Positions 43,001-54,600 of a stretch of DNA of 64,000 nucleotides are shown one piece after another; position 1 is the first letter of the stretch, and each line of letters begins with the position of its first letter. The position numbers and the translations under genes are program-made. Source of the DNA: Strigops habroptila (Eukaryota; Chordata; Aves; Psittaciformes; Psittacidae); contig NW_022651105.1 in NCBI RefSeq assembly GCF_004027225.2, positions 248,001-312,000 on the forward strand, written 5' to 3'. Under the pieces are notes generated by a model. The model was not told the DNA's origin, did no database searches, and saw only the letters and a list, made by a program, of their open reading frames with translations.

Positions 43001-44403
43001 GGCCCGGCACCCAAAGAGCCGCCCGATGGCACCCCACGGGCTTGGCGGGGAGCTGGGGGGGGGGGATCCCGGCTCCCCGCCAATGGGAGGGTGGCTCCGG
43101 GGGCTCCCCGCCAATGGGAGGGCGGCGCCGGGGGCTCCCCGCCAATGGGAGGGCGGCGCCGGGGGCTCCCCGCCAATGGGAGGGCGGCGCCGGGGCTCAC
43201 CTGCCGCGGGCTGACCACGATGCTGCTGCTCCGGGGCCTGGGCGCGGGCGCGGGGGGGGCGGCCCCGGGGATCTCCCCCCCCGCCGGGGCGCCGGGGGCC
43301 GGATCCTGCTCCGCGGGCTCCGGTGGCACCGACGGGACCTGACATTGGGGGGGGGGTGTCAGCTTCAGACACCCCCCAGGACCCCCATTATCCTTTGATC
43401 CCTGTTATCCCATTATCCTGCTCTCACGGTGTCCCGGGATCCTGGTATTCCCATTGCTCCTCTGTTATGGTGTCCCCATTGTCCCCCTCTCCTGGTGTTC
43501 CCAGCATCCTGGTGTCCCCATTGTCCCCCTCTCCTGGTGCTCCCAGCATCCTGGTGTCCCCATTGTCCCCCTCTCCTGGTGTTCCCAGCATCCTGGTGTC
43601 CCCATTGTCCCACTCTCCTGGTGTTCCCAGCATCCTGGTACCTCCATTGTCCCCCTCTCCTGGTGTTCCCAGCATCCTGGTGTCCCCATTGTCTCACTCT
43701 CCCGGTGTTCCCAGCATCCTGGTGTCCCCATTGTCCCCCTCTCCTGGTGCTCCCAGCATCCTGGTGTCCCCATTGTCCCCCTCTCCTGGTGCTCCCAGCA
43801 TCCTGGTGTCCCCATTGTCCCCCTCTCCTGGTGTTCCCAGCATCCTGGTGTCCCCATTGTCCCCCTCTCCTGGTGCTCCCAGCATCCTGGTGTCCCCATT
43901 GTCCCCCTCTCCTGGTGTTCCCAGCATCCTGGTGTCCCCATTGTCCCACTCTCCTGGTGTTCCCAGCATCCTGGTACCCCCACTATCCCACTCTCCTGGT
44001 ATTCCCAGCATCCTGGTACCCCCATTGTCCCACTCTTCCTCATTATCCCATTATCCTTCTCTCTTGGTATCCCGGTATCCCACTCTCCCTGTTATCCCAT
44101 TATCCCTCTCTTTTGCTCTCCTGGTATCCCGTACCCCGGTATCCCCGTTATCCCTCTCTCCAGCATCCCCCTCGCCCGGTACATGGGCACAGCCTTGACG
44201 TTTTCCAGACCTATCCCAGGAATTCCGTGTTCCCTCCCCGCCCCGTGACCCTCCCCGCGATTCAATCCCGGTTTTCCCGCCTGGATCCCGCTATTCCCGG
44301 GTCTCCATCGCCTCGCGCTCTCCCCATGGAGCGTGGGGCTGAGCCCCCGCGCACCCCCCGCCCCGCGCCCCGGTACCGGCCCCGCGTCTTCGGCCGCCGC
44401 CAT
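40059..44403 (-). CDS. ERCC1: ERCC1, excision-repair nuclease subunit
   Basis: ERCC1 is the non-catalytic partner of XPF; the dimer cuts 5' of bulky DNA lesions and acts in crosslink repair. Nine exons join in phase to 246 aa: 44377-44403 (MAAAEDAGP), 43201-43338, 42825-42928, 41847-41946, 40722-40798, 40533-40632, 40374-40445, 40207-40275, 40059-40112. The central XPA-binding domain is clear ([74 protein letters not shown]). The C-terminal helix-hairpin-helix pair that binds XPF follows ([36 protein letters not shown], about residues 183-246). Human ERCC1 has 297 aa; the N-terminal disordered part is shorter here. The first exon is the least certain, though its phase and CpG promoter fit. 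Confidence 0.95.
40830..41645 (-). repeat. ERCC1 intron minisatellite, cagggataagggg units
   Basis: Units of about 20-31 bases (cagggataaggggggacaca, gggagagggata) fill the intron between exons 4 and 5, then grade into ggggcgcaggg-type sequence to about 41.84 kb. Confidence 0.95.
41950..42810 (-). repeat. ERCC1 intron decamer array
   Basis: An almost pure 10-base repeat, ttgacaccca with variants ctggcaccca, ctgacatcca and ttggcaccca, runs for more than 0.6 kb in perfect register and then decays. It starts about four bases from the exon acceptor at 41947. Confidence 0.97.
43470..44045 (-). repeat. ERCC1 intron 1 minisatellite, 42-bp units
   Basis: About thirteen very uniform copies of a 42-base unit containing ccccctctcctggtgttccc and agcatcctggtgtccccatt. 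It decays to about 44.17 kb. Confidence 0.96.
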
Positions 44404-44625
44404 CACCGCGGGGCCGGCACACGGCGATTGGCTGCGGCGCTGCCAATCAACGGGTAGGACCGTGATGATTGGCTGGGTTAAAGCGCGGGGATACGCCCCC
44501 GCAGCGGCGCGCTTTTCCCGCCGCGAGGGGCGGGAGTAAGACGGGGGCGGGGCACAGCGATTGGCTGCAGCGCTGTCAATCAACACGCGCGACCACGGTG
44601 ATTGGTGGGTTAAGCGCTGGGCCAC
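44404..44625 (-). promoter_or_regulatory. ERCC1 promoter with duplicated CCAAT module
   Basis: Upstream of the ERCC1 start lie two copies of one module, about 44421-44487 and 44554-44618, at an offset of about 133. Each has gattggctg, a caatcaac word, then gattgg followed by gggttaa and agcgc. Between them is an E2F-type site (ttttcccgcc, 44513-44522). At least four gattgg (NF-Y) boxes occur. Confidence 0.65.
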
Positions 44626-44926
44626 ACCCCCTCCCATCCCCGGCGCGCTTTGAGGAACAGGAACGCGGAAGGGCAGCAAGAACGGACACAAGGGGGGGCC
44701 ACAAGGACCCCGCGATTGTCACCCCCCCTATCGCGACAGTCACGATGGGGACACCCAGGTCACCCCCCTGTCCCCCCCCCCGCTCCCACCCCAATGTCCT
44801 CTCCCATTGAACCACCCCATATCTGGGTATAGAGGCCCCAGAGGGGGACCCCCCCCCAAACCCCTCTCGGGGTGGGGGGGGTTCAGATTTGAGGCGGGGG
44901 GGCCACTGTTGGGGTTCAATCAGCTC
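44626..44926. other. gap between ERCC1 promoter and CLPTM1 3' end
   Basis: C-rich sequence without recognised exons. Confidence 0.4.
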
Positions 44927-44932
44927 TTTATG
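44927..44932 (-). terminator. possible CLPTM1 poly(A) signal (CATAAA)
   Basis: The minus strand reads CATAAAG about 245 bases after the CLPTM1 stop. It is a weak variant, but the best signal seen. Confidence 0.4.
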
Positions 44933-45175
44933 GACGAGGCGACACCTCGGTGACACTGTCCTACACACCGGCACAATGGGATGGAGCACAAGGGAACGTG
45001 ACACACGGCCGGGGGGGGGGGCCCCACAGGCTGCCCCCCCACCCCCCGAACCCCCCAACTCCCAACGGGGGGGGGGGGGGCACCCACCCAAAACGGCCGC
45101 TCCCCCCTCCCCCCCTCCTCCATGGGGTGCCCCATAGGGGGCTGGTAAAAACCGAGCATGGGGGGGGGGAGGGTG

Positions 45176-48100
45176 TTAATCCTTCTTCTTGTCCTCTGGA
45201 GGTTTGGGGGCCCCCGGCGGGGGGGGCAGCACTGTGGGGGGGGTGCTGGGGTGGGGGGGCGGGGGGGTGACCGTGTCCTCCCCACTGAGCCCGAATTCGT
45301 TGACGCGGGTCAGGTCCACGCGGTAGATCCAGCGCTGGTACAGGTAAATGAAGAACACCACGTCTGCGGGGGGAGAGAGGGGTCGGGGGGGGCACGGGGG
45401 GGGGGCCCGGGTGGAGCAGCACGTAAGCAGCAAGGAGAGACCCCCCCCCAGGACCCCATAAGCAGCAGGAGGGACCCCCCAGGACCCCATAAGCAGCAGG
45501 AGGGAGCCCCCAGACTCCCATAAGCAGCAGGAGGGACCCCCCAGACCCCATAAGCAGCAATAGAGACCCCCCCCAGGTCCCCATAAGCAGCAGGAGGGAC
45601 CCCCCAGGACCCCATAATGAGCAGAAGGGGCCCCCCAGACCCCATAAGCAGCAGGAAGGATCCCGCAGGACCCCATAAGCAGCAGGAGGAACCCCCCAGA
45701 ACCCCATAAACAGCAGGAGGGACCCCCCAGGAATCCCATAAGCAGCAGGAGGGAGCCCCTAGAACCCCATAAGCAGCAGGAGGGAGCCCCCAGGACCCCA
45801 TAAGCAGCAGGAAGGACCCCCCAGGACCCCATAAGCAGCAAGAGAGACCCCCCCCAGGACCCCATAAGCAGCAGGAGGGACCCCCCACACCCCATAAGCA
45901 GCAGGAAGGACCACCCAGGACCCCATTAGCAGCAGGAAGGATCCTGCAGGACCCCATAAGCAGCAGGAGGGACCCCCCCAGGACCCCATAAGCAGCAGGA
46001 AGGATCCCGCGGGACCCCATAATGAGCAGGAGGGACCCCCCCCGAACCCCATAAGCAGCAAGAGACCCCCCCCAGGACCCCATAATGAGCAGGAGGGACC
46101 CCCCCAGGACCCCATAAGCAGCAGGAGGGATCCCCCAGGACCCCATAAGCAGCAGGAGGGACTCCCCCAGGACCCCATAATGAGCAGGAGGGACCCCATA
46201 AGCAGCAGGGGGGACCCCCCCCATGCCCCCCCATGCCCCCCCGGCTCCGTACCGTCCCGCAGGCAGCCTATCCTGTACATCATGGGCATCTTGATGACGA
46301 AGGCGAAGAGGTCGTCGATGAAGGTGTTGAGGGCTTTGTAGGTGAGCATCCTCCAGGGCAGGTGAGCCACCGACTTCAGCTTGTAGTTAATGAAGAGCTG
46401 GGGGGTCATGGTGATGAACCCTGCAAAACAGGGGGGGCCCGTGAGCCCTATGGGGAGCCCCAAGGGGAAGGAGCGCCTCGGCCCCCCCCCTTGCAGCCGT
46501 TTTCCCGTGGCGGGGGGGGGTAATTCCCGGTGTGGCACTCACCGAAGGTGAGCAGGAAGCCGTAGAGCATGCTCAGCACCCAGGAGTACCAGCCCTTGTG
46601 CTCCAGGTAGAGCAGGCTGTACACGGCGTAACAGCCCAGCAGCGGGAAGAGCAGCCACGAGAGGTACCGGAATGCCATCTGGGAATGGGGACACGGATCA
46701 GGGGTGGGCAGGGAGCTTCCGCCCCGGGCAAGGGGCTGGGGCAGGAGTCTGGAGCTTAGTCCCATGGGAATGGGCTGGAGCAGGAGTCTGGAGCTTAGTC
46801 CCATGGGAATGGGCTGCAGCACCAGTGTGGAGCTTAATCCCATGGGAATGGGCTGCAGCATGAGTCTGGAGCTTAGTCCCATGGGAATGGGCTGCAGCAC
46901 CAGTGTGGAGCTTAATCCCATGGGAATGGGCTGCAGCATGAGTCTGGAGCTTAGTCCCATGGGAATGGGCTGCAGCACCAGTGTGGATCTTAATCCCATG
47001 GGAATGGGCTGCAGCATGAGTCTGGAGCTTAGACCCATGGGAATGGGCTGCAGCACCAGTGTGGAGCTTAATCCCATGGGAATGGGCTGGAACATGAGTC
47101 TGGAGCTTAGTCCCATGGGAATGGGCTGCAGCACCAATATGGACCTTCCCCAGCTCCTCTTCCACCTCCTGCTCTCCTTCCTTGCTGCATCCCATGGGAA
47201 TGGGCTGGAGCATCAGAGTGGACTTTAATCCCATGGGAATGTGCCAGAGCACCAGTGTGGACCTTCCCCAGCTCCTGTTCCACCTCCTGCCCTCCTTCCT
47301 TGCTGCATCCCATGGGAATGGGCTGGAGCATGAGTCTGGAGCTTAATCCCATGGGAATGGGCTGCAGCACCAGTGTGGACCTTCCCCAGCTCCCGTTCCA
47401 TCTCCTGCCCCTCTCCCTGCCTGTATCCCATGGGAATGTGCTGGAGCCCCAGTGTGGACCTTCCCCAGCTCCCATTCCACCTCCTGCCCCGCTCCCTGCC
47501 TGTATCCCATGGGAATGTGCTGGAGCCCCAGCATGGACCTTCCCCAGCTCCCATTCCACCTCCTGCCCCTCTCCCTGGCTCCATCCCATGGGAATGAGCC
47601 GGAGCCCCAGCGTGGACTTTCCCCAGCTCCCATTCCACCTCCTGCCCCTCTCCCTGGCTCCATCCCATGGGAATGTGCCGGAGCCCCAGTGTAGATCTTC
47701 CCCATCTCCCGTTCCACCTCCTGCCCCTCTCCCTGGCTCCATCCCATGGGAATGAGCCGGAGCCCCAGCGTGGACTTTCCCCAGCTCCCATTCCACCTCC
47801 TGCCCCTCTCCCTGGCTCCATCCCATGGGAATGTGCCGGAGCCCCAGTGTAGATCTTCCCCATCTCCCGTTCCACCTCCTGCCCCTCTCCCTGGCTCCAT
47901 CCCATGGGAATGAGCCGGAGCCCCAGCGTGGACTTTCCCCAGCTCCCATTCCACCTCCTGCCCCTCTCCCTGCCTGCATCCCATGGGAATGTGCTGGAGC
48001 ACCAATGTGGAGCTTAATCCCCCCGGAATGAGCTGCAGCACCAGCGTGGACCTTCCCCAGCTCCCGTTCCACCTCCTGCCCCTCTCCCTGGCTCCATCCC

Positions 48101-51100
48101 ATGGGAATGAGCCGGAGCCCCAGCGTGGACCTTCCCCAGCTCCTGTTCCACCTCCTGCCCCGCTCCCTGGCTCCATCCCCCGGGAATACCACACGAGGGG
48201 CCCCCTCCAGCGCATCCCCCCACTCACATCATCATAGACCTTGGTGGACGACTCGATGTAGGTTGACTTATCCTTGAAGCTCACCCGCGGCAACACTCCG
48301 GCCACTTTATTGTCCCGGTCCAGCTTCCAAAGGGGAAAAGGGGGCAAAGCATGAGCCAGGAGCCTCGGGAGCACCCCGGAGTTTGGGGGGGGGGGCCAAG
48401 GGGGGGGGGCTCACCCGGACATCCATGACTTTTGTGATCTTCCAGAGGTCGATGAGGAGCCCGATGAAGACGCTCACTTGCACCACGAAGTTGGTCTCGT
48501 TGTCCAGGATGTAGAGCAGCACCACCAGCGACTGGAAGACGCCGAAGAAGACGGAGCGCACCGAGAGGCCCTCCAGCGACTGCCGGCTGTTCCAGAACTG
48601 GATGTCTGGGGAAGGGGGGGGGGGGGGGGGGGCGGAAATGGGGCCAGGAACCGGGATTGGGGCCTCAGAACCAGGTTCAGGCTGGCAGCGGGAGGGAGGG
48701 AGCCCCCCGGGCCCCATAACGAGCAGGATGGACCCCCTGGGCCCCATAATGAGCAGGACGGACCCCCCTGGGCCCCATAATGAGCAGGACGGACCCCCCT
48801 GGGCCCCATAATGAGCAGGATGGACCCCCCGGGCCCCATAATGAGCAGGACGGACCCCCCGGGCCCCATAATGAGCAGGAGGGACCCCCCTGGGCCCCAT
48901 AATGAGCAGGAGGGACCCCCCCAGCACCCCATAATGAGCAGGAGGGACTCCCCTGGGCCCCATAATGAGCAAGAGAGACCCCCCAGGACCCCATAAGCAG
49001 CAGGAGGGACCCCCCAGGACCCCATTATCAGCAAAAGGGATGCCCAGGACCCCATAAGCAGCAGAAGAGACCCCCCCCGAACCCCATAAGGAGCAGGAGG
49101 GACCCCCCAGGACCCCACAAGCAGCAAAAGGGACCCCCCCAGGACCTCATAAGCAGCAGGAAGGACCCCCCAGAACCCCATAACCAGCAAGAGGAACCCC
49201 CCAGGACCCCATAAGCAGCAGGAAAGACCCCATAAGCAGCAGAAAGGACCCCCCAGGACCCCATAATGAGCAGGAGGGACCCCATAACCAGCAGAAGGGA
49301 CTCCCAAGACCCCATAAGCAGTAAGAAAGACCCCCCCCGGACCCCATAATGAGCAAAAAGGACCCCATAAGCAGCAGAAAAGACTCAAAAGACCCCATAA
49401 CCAACAGAAGGGACCCCCCCTGAACCCCATAATGAGCAGGAGGGACCCTCCAGGACCCCACAAGCAGCAGGAGGGACCCCAGGACCCTTCCCCTCCCCAT
49501 GGTCGCAGCACCCACCATTCTTGAAGGCCAGGAACTCGAAGATGCTGTGCACGATGGAGACGATGATGGTGAGCGCCAGCAGGTAGGGGTTGGTCTCCAG
49601 GAGAGCCACCTGCAACAGGCACCAGGAACCTCCCACCTCTGCATCCCACCTCTGCATCCCACCTCTGCATCCCACCTCTGCATCCCACCTCTGCATCCCC
49701 ACACCAAGGCTCCATCCCACCTCTCCATCTCCATCCCAAGGCTCCATCCCCATCCCAAGGCTCCATCCCCTTCCCCAGGCTCCATCCCACCTCTCCATCC
49801 GCTTCCCAAGGCTCCATCCCACCTCTCCATCCCCATCCCACCTCTCCATCCCCATCCCCAGGCTCTATCCCACCTCTCCATCCCCATCCCACCTCTCCAT
49901 CCCCTTCCCAAGGCTCCATCCCACCTCTCCGTCCCCATCCCACCTCTCCATCCCCATCCCCAGGCTCTATCCCACCTCTCCATCCCCATCCCAAGGCTCC
50001 ATCCCACCTCTCCATCCCCATCCCACCTCTCCATCCCCTTCCTAAGGCTCCATCCCACCTCTCCATCCCCATCCCAAGGCTCCATCCCCATCCCAAGGCT
50101 CCATCCCACCTCTCCATCCCCTTCCTAAGGCTCCATCCCACCTCTTCATCTCCATCCCACCTCTCCATCTCCATCCCCATCCCAAGGCTCCATCCCACCT
50201 CTCCATCCCCATCCCAAGGCTCCATCCCCATCCCAAGGCTCCATCCCCATCCCAAGGCTCCATCCCACCTCTCCATCCCCATCCCAAGGCTCCATCCCCA
50301 TCCCAAGGCTCCATCCCACTTCTCCATCCCCTTCCTAAGGCTCCATCCCACCTCTTCATCTCCATCCCAAGGCTCCATCCCCATCCCCAGGCTCCATCCC
50401 ACCTCTCCATCTCCATCCCAAGGCTCCATCCCACCTCTCCATCCCCTTCCCCAGGCTCCATCCCACCTCTCCATCCCCTTCCCAAGGCTCCATCCCACCT
50501 CTCCATCCCCATCCCACCTCTCCATCCCCATCCCCAGGCTCTATCCCACCTCTCCATCCCCATCCCACCTCTCCATCCCCTTCCCAAGGCTCCATCCCAC
50601 CTCTCCATCCCCTTCCCAAGGCTCCATCCCACCTCTCCATCCCCATCCCAAGGCTCCATCCCCATCCCAAGGCTTCATCCCACCTCTCCATCCCCTTCCT
50701 AAGGCTCCATCCCACCTCTTCATCTCCATCCCACCTCTCCGTCTCCATCCCCATCCCAAGGCTCCATCCCACCTCTCCATCCCCACCCCAAGGCTCCATC
50801 CCAGCAGCGATGGGACAAACCCCATGGTGGGGATGACCAGGAGACCTGGGGGAGCCTGTGGGCTGCTTCCTCACCTTCACCGAGTCCTGCTCCTCATCCG
50901 ACTGCTCGTAGAGGTCCTCCCCCAGGAAATTCCATGGGGATTTGGTGCTCTGGGCAGCGTAGAGCTGCCAGCGCCACAGGGACAGGGGGCAGAAGGAGAG
51001 GCGGAAGGGCAGGCGCTGCAGGGACTCGTTGATGGGGAAATAGTCCTTCTGCAGGTTCCAGTAGTCGTTGAAGTAGAGGATGGGGTAATAATCCCCACTG

Positions 51101-51607
51101 ATGGCATCAAACTTCACGTCTGGAGGCAGGGGGAGAGCAGGGTGGGATGTGAGGGTGACACGGGCCCCATTCCCACGGGAATGGGCCCCACGGGAGAGCC
51201 CCCAGGTGTGCTTACACTGGTCCAGAGGAGGGGGCACGCTGCCCTTCACCCAGGGCGTGTGGTCATCCACCATGTTGATGGTGAGGTTGGGGTGCCAGTG
51301 CGAGATGACCTCCACGGGGCCATAGTCTTCAGCTCTCTGCAGGGAGAACGCCCAAATCATTATCGTCATCATCATCGTCGTCATCATCATCATCATCGTC
51401 GTCATCATCATCATCATCGTCATCATCATCATTATCATCATCGTCATCGTCATCATCATCATCGTCGTCATCATTGTCATCGTCATCATCATCATTGTCA
51501 TCGTCATCATCATCATCATCATTGTCATCATCATCACCATCATCATCACCATCATCATCACCATTATCATCATCATCATCACCATCATCATCACCATCAT
51601 CATCACC

Positions 51608-51639
<32 letters not shown>

Positions 51640-54600
51640 CACCATCATCATCACCATCATCATCACCATCACCACCACGAGGGTTGATGTCCCTAAAGCT
51701 CACCCAGCCCCTTCCTTCTCCACCAGGCAGAGCCAAGCTCCCATCCCCAAAATCCCACAAGGGAATGATCCTGCTCTGCAGGACCACAAGGGGGAATCCT
51801 CTGTGGATGGACCCCATAAGCAGCAGGAGGGACCCCCCAGCACCCCATAATGAGCAGGAGGAGCCCCCCAGGACCCCATAAGCAGCAGGAGGGACCCTCT
51901 AGAACCCCATAAGCAGCAGGAGGAACCCCATAAGGAGAAACAGGAACCCCATAAGCAGCAAGAGGAACCCCCCAGGACCCCATAAGCAGAAGGAGGAACC
52001 CCCCAGGACCCCCATAAGCAGCAGGAGTGACCCCCCAGGACCTCATAAGCAGCAGGAGGGACCCCCCAGAACCCCATAAGCAGCAGGAGGGACCCCCCAG
52101 AACCCCATAAGCAGCAGGAGGGACCCCCCAGAACCCCATAAGCAGCAGGAGGGTCCCTCCAGGACCCCATAAACAGCAGGAGGAAGCCCCCAGAACCCCA
52201 TAAGCAGAAGGAGGAACCCCCCAGGACCCCATAAGCAGCAGGAGGGACCCTCCAGGACCCCATAAGCAGCAGGAGGAACCCCATAAGCAGCAACAGGGAT
52301 CCCCCAGACCCCTTAAGCAGCAGGAGGGACCCCCCAGAACCCCACAAGCAGCAGGAGGATCCCTCCAGAACCCCATATGTAGCAGGAGGGATCCCCCAGA
52401 ACCCCATAAGCAGAAGAAGGAACCCCCCAGGACCCCATAAGCAGCAGGAGGCACCCCATAAGCAATAAGAGGCATCCCCCAGACCCCTTAAGCAGCAGAA
52501 GGGACCTCCCCAGAACCTCACAAGCAGCAGGAGGGTCCCTCCAGAACCCCATATGTAGCAGGAGGGATCCCCCAGAACCCCATAAGCAGAAGAAGGAACC
52601 CCATAAGGAGAAGGAGGAACCCCATAAGCAGCAGGAGGAACCCCCTGGTGACCACAGGAAGGTGCAGGACCATTGAGGAGCAGAGGCCAGCGCAGAGCAG
52701 GAGCTCAGTACCTTGATCATCTCCGGGTCTGCCTCCGTCTCGCCCGTCAGCAGGTTCTTGGTCTTCTGGAACCGCCGCCGCTTGTACTTGTTGATCACTG
52801 GAAGAGGAGAAGAACCCCCCCAATTCCATGGGGAATTGCTGCCAGCCCCACACGACGTGGGGAAGCAGATCCAAGGAGCTTATGGGCTGCCCCCTCATGT
52901 CACCCCCCCCCCCAGCAGCGCTCCTTCAGCTCCCACATTTCCCACTTAGCAATGGGAAAAGCTGGAATCTGGGGCCCATGAAGCACGGTAAGAGCCAAAC
53001 CTTTGGGATAATGGTGTTAGCGGGGAGGAAACCCCCCTGGATGTGCCCTGGGCACCACAATTCCTCCCCTTCCTCAACATGACACCCCCCGGAGAGGTGG
53101 GACCCCCCATCCCACAGACCACGGATGGAATCCATAGGGATTTAAGGAGGTTTTTGCTCTGTAGGTTCATGAAGGATGAATCCCAAGTGTGGAAAACCCC
53201 CCCTGGAGCAGCTTTGGAGGCCCTGGTTGCCTTCATCTTCCCTTCCATTGAGGCAGAGCCCATCTCCTGGAGCTGCTGTGGGACATGGGAAGCGGGGTGC
53301 CAGCACCCCCTTTTCCATACTTCGGGACGTGTGGACCGTGGCGAGGCGCCGGTAGAGGTTCTTCTGCCGGGGGTCGGGGTGGAAACCGCTCTTGGTGAAG
53401 TAGACGTGGATGTAGATGGAGCCGTTCTGCTGCACGCTCTGAAACCAAGGGCAGGGGGTGAGGGGGGAACAGGCAGGACACGGCTGGGACCAAACCGGAT
53501 GAGCCCCAGCTCCTTCCCACCCTGTTCCATGGGTCAACCGTGTGTTGGAGCATCCCTCAAGCTTCAACCCCACACCTCGGAGCAACACCCTTGGGGTCCT
53601 ACCGCTAGGTCAAGCCTTGAGAAGAGCCGTGGGTGACCCACCTGCGAGATGTCCACCTCCCCATAGTGCTCGTAGCACCCATCGGCGTTCTCCCCACTGG
53701 TCCAGTCCCCATAGACGAGGTCCCTCTTCTGCCAGAACAGGGCTGAGCTGACGTTGAAGTCTGTGAAGTGCTCGTGCTCTGAGATGTACACGTAAAGGTC
53801 CTGCAGGGAGAGGAGAACGTCAGCATGGGGGGCACAGACCAGAGCAAGGACCGCTCCTGCCCCACAGCCACTGCTATGGGGCTCTGCTGAGCCCAGGAAC
53901 TCCTGGTTATGGCACCGTGGTGGTGGTAACAGCACTGTGGTGGTGCTTATGGCACCGTAGTGGTGGTTATGGCACCATAGTGGTGGTTATGGCACCATAG
54001 TGGTGGTGGTTACGGCATCAGGGTGGTGGTTACGGCACCGCGGTGGTGGTTATGGCACCGTGATGGTGGTGGTGGTGGTTATGGCACCATAGTGGTGGTG
54101 GTTACGGCATCAGGGTGGTGGTTACGGCATCAGGGTGGTGGTTACGGCACCCGGGTGGTGGTTATGGCACCCTGGTGGTGGTGGTGGTGGTTATGGCACC
54201 ATAGTGGTGGTTATGGCATCAGGGTGGTGGCGGTTATGGCACCGTGGTGGTGGTTATGGCACCGTGGTGGTGGTGGTGGCGCTTATGGCACCACGGTGGT
54301 GGTTATGGCACCATAGTGGTGGTGCTTATGGCACCGTGGTGCTGGTGGTGGTGCTTATGGCACCACGGTTGTGGTTATGCCACCATAGTGGTGGTGCTTA
54401 TGGCACCGTAGTGGTGGTTATGGCACCGTAGTGGTGGTGGCTATGGCACCACAGGGGTGGTTATGGCACCGTGGTGGTGGTGGTTATGGCACCGTGGTGG
54501 TGGTTACGGCACCAAAGCCAAGGGCAGACCCGCGGCAGACCCAGCTCTAAAGGGTCCTGAGCAGGGCCAGGATGGGCCCAGCTCCTCCCGTGTTACCATC

